Positions 24,727-31,189 of a stretch of 64,000 bases of DNA are shown here, one piece after another; positions within the stretch are counted from its first letter, which is position 1, and the number at the start of each line of letters is the position of its first letter. A model generated the notes under the pieces. It had not been told where the DNA came from, ran no database searches, and worked only from the letters and a program-made list of their open reading frames with translations. This DNA is from Burkholderia sp. S171 (lineage in GTDB: Bacteria; Pseudomonadota; Gammaproteobacteria; Burkholderiales; Burkholderiaceae). The position numbers were made by a program, and so were the translations under genes. The stretch spans positions 1 to 64,000 of the forward strand of contig NZ_LMUF01000032.1 in assembly GCF_009766085.1 (NCBI RefSeq). Direction: 5' to 3'.

Positions 24727-25380
24727 TCAGGTGACAATACTCACCAGCCGCATCAGTTCTGATTGCCTCGAACAGCACGTTTTCTTCAGCGTCGCGGCGA
24801 GATGCTTACGGACGGTCGCCACGGAGACACCGAGGATATGAGCGCATTCGCCGACGCAGTGGCCGCATATCAATTCACACAGCACGCGGGCTTCTGCTTG
24901 CGAAAGTCCGAGGACGGACTGGAGCGTACCCGCATCCGGCCGACGGAAAATATGACGACGCTCTATGCGCAATACCGCGCGAGGCGGGGCGGAACTGACG
25001 GTGCTCGCTTCGGGCATCACCACGACGTGCCATGCGTGACCCCATGATCCTGGCACGACAATCGTGCTTCGCTGTCCGTGGAGCAAAGCGTTGGCAAGTG
25101 CAAGTCTGAGGCCTTGATGGACCCGCGCGTCGTCGTGGGACATGCGCCCGTTGGTGATGGACAGGCCTTCACGCGCGCTAAGCAATCCTGCGGCGTTGGA
25201 CATGGAGCACGCCACGTTCAGATCCGCGTCCACCACGACGACTGTCGTGTCGTCGCTATGGAGATAGCCGGTCAACGACGCTTCTTCGTTCTCGTTTTCG
25301 TGATCGTTACCCGGCTGCATTCCAAGCGCTGCAAGCGGGATGCTGCCGCTTACCCGCCGCTCCGCCACGTGTTTTTGCAT
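24727..25380 (-). CDS. LuxR-type HTH regulator divergent from the curli operon
   Basis: The 217-residue protein starts at the ATG at 25380, after GAGGGG. The C-terminal about 65 residues form a LuxR/NarL-type helix-turn-helix: LGLSQAEARVLCELICG, then AHILGVSVATVRKHLAATLKKT. The N-terminal part (about 35-140) includes TTVVVVDADLNVACSMSNA, which looks like a small PAS-like or sensory fold and not a phospho-receiver. The size matches CsgD, the curli activator of enterobacteria, but the N-terminal half does not look alike. Its position, divergent from csgE with a 539-base gap, makes it the likely local regulator of curli. That role is inference. Confidence 0.78.
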   Translation of the reverse strand: MQKHVAERRVSGSIPLAALGMQPGNDHENENEEASLTGYLHSDDTTVVVVDADLNVACSMSNAAGLLSAREGLSITNGRMSHDDARVHQGLRLALANALLHGQRSTIVVPGSWGHAWHVVVMPEASTVSSAPPRAVLRIERRHIFRRPDAGTLQSVLGLSQAEARVLCELICGHCVGECAHILGVSVATVRKHLAATLKKTCCSRQSELMRLVSIVT

Positions 25381-25919
25381 GTGAAACCCCTCGGTAAATG
25401 CTTTTTTATGTTCGGCTCTTGGTAAGCCGGTGTTGTGTGTGCCGCTGCTCATTCATATGCACATTGCATGCCAATCCATGTTGACGGAAAGCAGCGGCCC
25501 CGCAATCGTTTGCGCGATTTTTTGATGGTCCTAAAGGCGTATTGCTTCAGCCGTGTCGTTACGGAACACCAAGGACTGTTCCCTTCACACGCGGTCTGAT
25601 TGCGAAAACTGTTTGCGCGACTTGCCATTTCTTATCATCTCCGCATTCATGCAAGCGTTGATGGTTGATTGGCGCCGTTTCGTTTCAAGCCGTTTTGTTG
25701 AACGTGAGCTTCGGCTTCGAAAGTCATCTGTTGCAGAAATGCCGTTAACCATCGGAAGGTGTTCATTTGAACCATCGACGTCAATCGGTTCATGGCGCCA
25801 GAATGCGTTCCATCAGCTCAGGAATGCAAGCAAGGCCAAACGAACACAAGAACACAGCACTCCCTGACACATAACGTATAAGCGCCGGTATCGGCGCACC
25901 GGACAGCACGAGGTGGGAC
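25381..25919. promoter_or_regulatory. Divergent upstream region of the curli operon and its LuxR-type regulator
   Basis: This 539-base gap is A+T-richer than the genes around it and has no convincing coding frame. It is placed to hold both promoters and the operators through which the LuxR-type protein would act. I could not pick out an unambiguous promoter or repeat pair. Confidence 0.5.
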
Positions 25920-26567
25920 ATGCAACGAGCCACAGGTGATTCGTATTCCTCATGGACCAGACACGCACTCAGCGCATCTGCCGTCTGCCTGTTTGCATGC
26001 AGCGGGGCCATGACCACAGTCCATGCGCAAGATACGGATCAGTCGGGGCAATCTTCCGCGTCCAATAGCCAGGCTCGCCCGTTGATCTCAATACCCAATT
26101 CACCCGCGCCAAGTTCTCTGGCGAAGGTGAGTCCTGCCGCGGTCACACCCTCATTGACCAATAGCGCCACCATAACTAACTCGACGAAATCAAATAATCT
26201 GCCCGGCAGGCACGACGTCAACAACCAGACGCCTCTTGCCGAAGAGATTGGCGGCATTGTCACCGACGACGCCGTCACGCTCGTCGGCCAGGACTTCTAC
26301 GCCGCATTCGCCCAAGCCTGGATCCAGATGCCGATGAGCGAGCGCTACATGGTCTCGATTCACGAACGGCCCTCCGCGCGTTACGGCAGTCTCATCTGGG
26401 TGGAATTCGAGCAGCGTCGCATATTTGAAGCGTTCCTGCCGATCGCCCGTGCCAACGTCCGGCCCGTTGCCCAAGGCGCCGCGGCTAGTTCGCTCCAAAC
26501 TGTGATTCAAGCGGACATAGCCCGATTGCTATTCCACGAAACCGACCTCGGGTCGGATGAGTTGTAA
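25920..26567 (+). CDS. csgE: Curli assembly protein CsgE
   Basis: CsgE is a periplasmic adaptor that caps the CsgG pore and guides curlin subunits into it. The 215-residue protein has a signal peptide (cleavage near TTVHAQD), a long Ser/Asn/Pro-rich spacer (about 38-105) and the CsgE domain. The domain contains EIGGIVTDDAVTLVGQDFYAAFAQAW and SIHERPSARYGSLIWVEFEQRRIFEAFL, in which HERPSARxGSxIWVE is the family hallmark. The Ser/Asn spacer makes it about 85 residues longer than the enterobacterial protein. It is the first gene of the curli operon, with csgF 55 bases downstream. Confidence 0.95.
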   Translation: MQRATGDSYSSWTRHALSASAVCLFACSGAMTTVHAQDTDQSGQSSASNSQARPLISIPNSPAPSSLAKVSPAAVTPSLTNSATITNSTKSNNLPGRHDVNNQTPLAEEIGGIVTDDAVTLVGQDFYAAFAQAWIQMPMSERYMVSIHERPSARYGSLIWVEFEQRRIFEAFLPIARANVRPVAQGAAASSLQTVIQADIARLLFHETDLGSDEL

Positions 26568-26622
26568 GACCGCAAGCGTCGCTTCACCCAACCAATCACG
26601 TCCAACAGAAGGCGAGGAAGTC

Positions 26623-27078
26623 ATGAACATTACTCACAATTTTCGTATCAGGGTCGGCTGTGTTACCCGGGTGGCATTCGTCGGCGCGGCTTTGATCGCG
26701 TTTGCCGCGGCGCACGCCACTACGCTTGTCTACACGCCGGTCAATCCGACCTTTGGCGGCGACCCGGCCAACGGCGCCGTGTTGATGAATGCGGCGACCG
26801 CACAGGACAAGCATGTGAATTCGAGCGTCTCGGATACCTCGGGCTCGACATCCACGCTCGACCAGTTCAACAGCGAACTACAGCAGGCCATTCTCTCGCG
26901 AGTGGCGACGTCGGTAACCAGTTCGATCGTCGGTCCGGACGGATCGCTCAAACCCGGCACGATCAATACCGGTAACTTCTCGATCGCGATTACGCAGGTC
27001 ACCGGCGGCAACCTGCAGGTCACCACGACGGACAAGACCACGGGCTCGTCGACCACCTTTATCGTGAGCGGCCAGTAG
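26623..27078 (+). CDS. csgF: Curli assembly protein CsgF
   Basis: CsgF is exported to the cell surface, sits in the CsgG pore and helps the minor curlin nucleate fibres. The 151-residue precursor starts at the ATG at 26623 after GAGGAAG. It has a signal peptide ending at AAAHAT. The mature start TTLVYTPVNPTFGGDPANG is the conserved CsgF motif (Y-x-P-x-N-P-x-F-G-G) that inserts in CsgG. The rest, including DQFNSELQQAILSRVATSV and GNFSIAITQVTGGNLQVTTTD, fits the family. Neighbours are csgE upstream and csgG downstream. Confidence 0.95.
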   Translation: MNITHNFRIRVGCVTRVAFVGAALIAFAAAHATTLVYTPVNPTFGGDPANGAVLMNAATAQDKHVNSSVSDTSGSTSTLDQFNSELQQAILSRVATSVTSSIVGPDGSLKPGTINTGNFSIAITQVTGGNLQVTTTDKTTGSSTTFIVSGQ

Positions 27079-27188
27079 GCAAGTCACGGGGAGGCGCCCA
27101 CGCGCGTGAGTCTAACGCGGGTGTCGCGAAACTAATAAAGAATCCTAATTACGTGTAGAAACACGTACAGAAAAACCGGGGAAACAAG

Positions 27189-28106
27189 ATGAGCCGATTC
27201 GTCATTAGGGCATCACTCGCGCTGGCCAGCGCCGCCACGCTCGCATTTACAGGTTGCGCGGTTACACCGCAAAACGTTTCAGGCAGCGCCACATTGACGC
27301 CTCCGTCGCGGGCCACGCGCGACCTCGTGCACCTGCCGCCGCCAAAAGGACGCGTGGTGGCCGCCGTGTACGGCTTTCGAGACATGACGGGTCAGTACAA
27401 GCCGTCGCCCGATAGCTCGTTCTCGTCGCAGGTCACTCAAGGTGGCGCATCGTTTCTCGTTGCCGCCATGCGCGATTCCGGCTGGTTTACGCCTGTCGAG
27501 CGCGAAAACCTGCAGGACCTGCTGACCGAACGCAAGATCATGCGAGCGCTCGAGACCCCTGACGACAAGAACCGCGCCACCGCGCAAATCGGAGCGCTCG
27601 CGCCTGCCAGCGTCATCCTGGAAGGCGGGATCGTGGCATATGACTCGAATGTGCGGACCGGCGGCGCGGGCGTTGCATACCTGGGTATCAGTGCCTCGCA
27701 ACAATATCGGGTGGATCAGGTGACCGTGAACCTGCGCACCGTCGATATCCGTAACGGCCAGGTGTTGAACAGCGTCTCCACGACCAAGACGATCTACTCG
27801 TATCAGGTCGATGTCGGCGTCTACAAGTTCGTCGGCGTGATGGACCTGCTGCAGGCTGAAGCCGGCCTGACCCGTAACGAACCTCAACAGTTATGCGTGA
27901 AGGAAGCGATTGAATCGGCAGTGGCTCACCTGATTGTCCAGGGACTCAAGAACCAGACCTGGGCGCTGAAAAACGACAAGGACTGGTATGACCCGACGGT
28001 GCAGCGCTACCTGCAGGAAGACCAGAACTATGTGGCGGATATGGAGAAGGTCGATACGCCGCATGAACCCAGCCATATCGACCCGGAAACGACCCCGGGA
28101 ATCTGA
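27189..28106 (+). CDS. csgG: Curli secretion channel lipoprotein CsgG
   Basis: CsgG forms the nonameric outer-membrane pore through which curlins leave. The 305-residue precursor has a lipoprotein signal with the lipobox AFTGC (Cys22). It continues with LPPPKGRVVAAVYGFRDMTGQYKPSPDS, the conserved start of the mature fold, then GWFTPVERENLQDLLTERKI, ILEGGIVAYDSNVRTGGAG, YRVDQVTVNLRTVD and TTKTIYSYQVDVGVYKFV, which form the periplasmic domain and barrel hairpins. The C-terminal end (about 285-305) is an extra acidic/Pro tail. It lies 110 bases after csgF and 52 bases before the minor curlin gene, so it is probably on one transcript. Confidence 0.96.
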   Translation: MSRFVIRASLALASAATLAFTGCAVTPQNVSGSATLTPPSRATRDLVHLPPPKGRVVAAVYGFRDMTGQYKPSPDSSFSSQVTQGGASFLVAAMRDSGWFTPVERENLQDLLTERKIMRALETPDDKNRATAQIGALAPASVILEGGIVAYDSNVRTGGAGVAYLGISASQQYRVDQVTVNLRTVDIRNGQVLNSVSTTKTIYSYQVDVGVYKFVGVMDLLQAEAGLTRNEPQQLCVKEAIESAVAHLIVQGLKNQTWALKNDKDWYDPTVQRYLQEDQNYVADMEKVDTPHEPSHIDPETTPGI

Positions 28107-28158
28107 TCCGCGCGTGCGAGGCATGTGTGGCAAATGATCCGTGTCAAAGGAGACTTCG

Positions 28159-28725
28159 ATGAAACTCAAACCATCTACGCTGGCAGGGCCGGCCAGTTCC
28201 ACTGTAGCCAAGGTACTGATTCTTGCCGTCGTCGCATCGGTGGCGAGCGCGGCGTCCTTCTCCGCGAGAGCGTTGGATATTTCGCCCCGCTCCGATTTCG
28301 GGCCGGGAGAACCCACCTCTTATGCGGTCCGTGCAGATCAGACGGCCAGCGTCACGCAGCGCGGCACGGACAATATCCTGCATGCCAGTCAGACCGGCGC
28401 AAACGTGCTGATCTCCAGTCAGGCCGGTATGGCGAATATCGCCAATATGTCGCAGAACGGGGTGAGGAACTGGCAGGCACTTGCGCAGACGGGTAACAGC
28501 AACCAGTCCGTGAGCACGCAGACGGGCTCCAACAACAGCGCCACGACAACGCAAACGGGCAATGGCAATGCCAGCCAGATCGCCCAGTCGGGGTCGTCCA
28601 ATTCTGCGGCAATCACTCAGCACGGCAATGACAATCAGGCGACTATCGTGCAGACCGGATCCAACTCCGGCGTCCAGGTTCAGCAAACCGGCAACGGCGC
28701 GAAAGCGGTGGTGCTGGCGCGGTAG
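28159..28725 (+). CDS. csgB: Minor curlin-like subunit (CsgB type)
   Basis: The 188-residue protein starts at the ATG at 28159 after AAGGAGA. A long signal region ends near FSARAL. The mature part holds about six curlin repeats, each with Gln, Gly and Asn at regular steps: ASVTQRGTDNILHASQTGAN, ALAQTGNSNQSVSTQTGSNN, ATTTQTGNGNASQIAQSGSS and AAITQHGNDNQATIVQTGSN. The end is AKAVVLAR, basic and without Gln/Asn, as in CsgB nucleators that bind the surface. Order (after csgEFG, before the large curlin) and size support a CsgB role over CsgA. The distinction between the two is inferred. Confidence 0.85.
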   Translation: MKLKPSTLAGPASSTVAKVLILAVVASVASAASFSARALDISPRSDFGPGEPTSYAVRADQTASVTQRGTDNILHASQTGANVLISSQAGMANIANMSQNGVRNWQALAQTGNSNQSVSTQTGSNNSATTTQTGNGNASQIAQSGSSNSAAITQHGNDNQATIVQTGSNSGVQVQQTGNGAKAVVLAR

Positions 28726-28727
28726 AA

Positions 28728-28756
28728 GCCGTCCGCGACGGCGAGCCGCGGACGGC
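28728..28756. promoter_or_regulatory. Strong GC-rich hairpin between csgB and csgA
   Basis: GCCGTCCGCG and CGCGGACGGC make a perfect 10-bp stem with a 9-base loop, starting 3 bases after the csgB stop. There is no T-run, so it may stabilise the upstream mRNA end, slow transcription or set the csgB:csgA ratio rather than terminate outright. Confidence 0.6.
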
Positions 28757-28946
28757 GCAGGCGTGAAGAAGGACAAGCAGGTGAAGTACCGTTAAGGAGG
28801 AGAAGCAGGGAAGTCAAGCATGCAGTGCGGCAGTACCGGGGCGGGGAGGCAATCAAGCTAACAGCATGTAAAGCATGCCCGACCGATCAGTAGTCTTTAT
28901 TAAACCAGACGCATCATCCATCTCAATCGAAAGAGGGTTAGCAACC

Positions 28947-30290
28947 ATGAAGATCAAGGCATCCGTCCTCGCAATGGGTCTCGTCGCACTGGCATCGTCA
29001 AGCGCATTCGCCGGCAACGGCAACGACGACTATGTGACGTCGCTGGGAAATAACAACTCGGCCAACATCAACCAGATCGGCACCATCAATGACTCAGTCT
29101 ATGTTGACCAGCACGCCGGCCTTGCCGGCGTGAACGGCAATACCGCCACCGTCGGTGAGTCAAGCACCAACACCAACACGGTGACCATCAACCAGACCAC
29201 CAACAATAACAAGGCCACGGTCGGCACGGCGGGCGGCGCCGTGAATAACACCGACATCCAGCAGACTGGCATTGCAAGCTCGACCGCGTCGGTTTCGCAA
29301 ACCAATGAGAACCAGAACCGTGTCTACATCGGGCAGTCGACCGCTGGCGGCGGTGACGCGACCGTCATCTCGAACGAGGGCGGCGGCAATTCGACGACCG
29401 TGCTGCAGACGAATGCGAGCGTGGCGAACGTCAACCAGAACAACGCGTCCGACAACGCAACGACGATCAACCAGGCCGGCTTGAATTACGCGTCAGTCAA
29501 CCAGGTCATGTCGTCCGGCAATGTCTCCACGGTGACCCAGGCCCCCGGCTTTAACAACGCCACGGTATCGCAACTGGGCACGGTTAACAACACCACGACG
29601 ATCAATCAAGCCGGCGTCCTGCTGGGGGCGTCTGTCAATCAGGTGGGCGGCGGCTTGAACACGACGGGCATTCAGCAAACCGGCCTGTATAACCAGGCGA
29701 ACGTGTCGGAAACGAACTCGATCGGTAACAGCACCTCAGTGAACCAGCAAGGCTTCGGCGGCAATCAGGCGACAGTGGCGGATAACGGTGCCATCAACGG
29801 GCGTGTGTCGGTGTCGCAATACGGTTCACTGGGCACGGCGACGGTCTCGCAAGTCGCGGAAACCCGCTCGTCGGTCGCGGTTTCCCAATACGGTGTCCAG
29901 GCCAATACGGTCAATACGCTGCAGGAAGGCGGCGGGGGCAACAGCATCACTGTTTCGCAAGCACCGGGTGCGGGGGCGGGATTCTTTCCTGCGGGGAACG
30001 TGGCTAACCTGACGCAAGCCGGTGCGTTCGACTCGTCGATGGCCGTCACGCAAACGGGTGCTAATAACGCGGTGAACGCCTATCAGTCGGGCGTTGAAGA
30101 AACGTTGCTGGCGTCGCAAACCGGGACGGGCAACTCGTTGTCCACGTCGCAGGCAGGCAGCAACAACTACGCCCAATCGCAACAGATGCTCACGGGTAAC
30201 TCGGCATCCATCACGCAGGTCGGCACCGGCAACGTGGCCAGCGTCCTGCAAAACGGTTCACACAACGTCGCCACGATCGCCCAGCACTAA
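28947..30290 (+). CDS. csgA: Very long major curlin-like subunit (CsgA type)
   Basis: The 447-residue protein starts at the ATG at 28947, after AAAGAGGG. It has a signal peptide ending at SSSAFA and then only degenerate curlin repeats of about 22 residues, roughly nineteen in all. Typical units are SANINQIGTINDSVYVDQH, TTTINQAGVLLGASVNQVG and NSLSTSQAGSNNYAQSQQM. Enterobacterial CsgA has five repeats in about 150 residues, so this subunit is about three times longer. It would form the main amyloid fibre, exported by CsgG. Early repeats (up to about residue 200) are more divergent and Thr/Val-rich; the last ones are closest to the canonical form. The repeats are protein-level; the DNA is not exactly repeated. 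Confidence 0.9.
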   Translation: MKIKASVLAMGLVALASSSAFAGNGNDDYVTSLGNNNSANINQIGTINDSVYVDQHAGLAGVNGNTATVGESSTNTNTVTINQTTNNNKATVGTAGGAVNNTDIQQTGIASSTASVSQTNENQNRVYIGQSTAGGGDATVISNEGGGNSTTVLQTNASVANVNQNNASDNATTINQAGLNYASVNQVMSSGNVSTVTQAPGFNNATVSQLGTVNNTTTINQAGVLLGASVNQVGGGLNTTGIQQTGLYNQANVSETNSIGNSTSVNQQGFGGNQATVADNGAINGRVSVSQYGSLGTATVSQVAETRSSVAVSQYGVQANTVNTLQEGGGGNSITVSQAPGAGAGFFPAGNVANLTQAGAFDSSMAVTQTGANNAVNAYQSGVEETLLASQTGTGNSLSTSQAGSNNYAQSQQMLTGNSASITQVGTGNVASVLQNGSHNVATIAQH

Positions 30291-30303
30291 CGGGGGGAAC
30301 GAT

Positions 30304-30330
30304 GGACGCCAGCGTGAATCAATGGCGTCC
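30304..30330. terminator. Hairpin after csgA
   Basis: GGACGCCA and TGGCGTCC form a perfect 8-bp stem with an 11-base loop, starting 14 bases after the csgA stop. No T-run follows directly. It may be an mRNA end structure or weak terminator before csgH. Confidence 0.4.
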
Positions 30331-30512
30331 GGTGGACGTTGCTTGCTTGCGTACGTCGTGCGTGTCGGTTCGGATTTGATCGATACGTGTGGGCGTGCGC
30401 TGCTTTTTTTCCTCGTCAATGGCGAATGGGTCAGGTCAGGATGTGGAACGCCGTAAGGCGCGCGACACATCGCGCGGCATCGATTGACGAACAACGCACA
30501 GGGAGCGCAGGC

Positions 30513-30824
30513 ATGATGCCAATTTCCGATGTACAGGTTTCATTCGATGTTCATTCCGTCAATGGCACAACGCTTGTCGTCCCGTACGTGGTTGCGGCGG
30601 GAGACGCGAAACTTGCTTATGTTTTGACGGTCATCAAGACGGGCTCGTCCGGTCAGTCGAACGCGTCGCAGTCGGGCAATCTGGCCATGCGCGCTGGGGA
30701 ACGCCGCGCCGTCTCGAGACTGGTGATGAGCCTGCAAAAAGGCGATTCCTGCGATGCCAGCCTCGCGCTCAGCCAGCCGGGCGAAGCAGCCAAAACATTC
30801 ACCGCCGATTGCAGCCTGAAGTAA
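30513..30824 (+). CDS. csgH: CsgH-like curli chaperone
   Basis: The 103-residue protein starts at the ATG at 30513, after GGGAGC. The second ATG (30516) is in frame. It looks like the CsgH/CsgC group of small immunoglobulin-fold proteins that stop curlin from forming amyloid too early. Supporting motifs are LAYVLTVIKTGSSGQSNASQ, a strand with the GxSxxxQ/SG pattern of CsgH, and DSCDASLALSQPGEAAKTF with two Cys (in DSCDAS and TADCSLK). No signal peptide is visible, either in this frame or upstream, though the family works in the periplasm. It ends the curli cluster, 222 bases after csgA. Confidence 0.72.
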   Translation: MMPISDVQVSFDVHSVNGTTLVVPYVVAAGDAKLAYVLTVIKTGSSGQSNASQSGNLAMRAGERRAVSRLVMSLQKGDSCDASLALSQPGEAAKTFTADCSLK

Positions 30825-31189
30825 GCAAGATAGGTCGCGTAAGCTCTCGAACCTGAAGTCCGTTGAGGCGGTCGGCAGATCGTGCGCTGTATGGGCGGTT
30901 TCGACATCGCCATCGAGCCCCATGAAATCGTAAAAAACCTCGACGCGACCGGCGTGGAGGCCGGGGTTTACAATCCAGCGAGAGTAAAATTTCGCCGGGA
31001 ATCCTTATTCGCGAGTTGATTAAGTACTAAAACCTGTTCTTACGGGGCTTTATTTCGGTTTATCGCCCGGTAGTTCTCGCATTCTGACGAATGTCGGACG
31101 AACGCGTGGCGTTTCAGTTTGGTGCAACTGCCCTTGGCGACGGATAATAGCGGCCATACTTTTTTGAACGCTATTTTTAGGATCCCCCC
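30825..31189. other. Intergenic region upstream of the OsmC-YcaO gene
   Basis: No coding frame with family resemblance. The right half is A+T-rich and holds a possible promoter, listed separately. Confidence 0.45.
31119..31148 (+). promoter_or_regulatory. Possible sigma-70 promoter for the OsmC-YcaO gene
   Basis: TTGGTG (31119-31124) and GATAAT (31143-31148) are separated by 18 bases, and the ATG follows 41 bases later. The match is fair and found by eye. Confidence 0.35.

Noticed and set aside
28947..30290. DNA tandem repeat or CRISPR-like array in the curlin gene
   Set aside because: Repetition is at protein level only; units differ in sequence and length and have no conserved repeat-spacer layout.
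30339..30512. N-terminal extension of the CsgH-like frame
   Set aside because: The residues (many Trp, Arg and Cys) do not form a signal peptide, and a good ribosome site precedes 30513.
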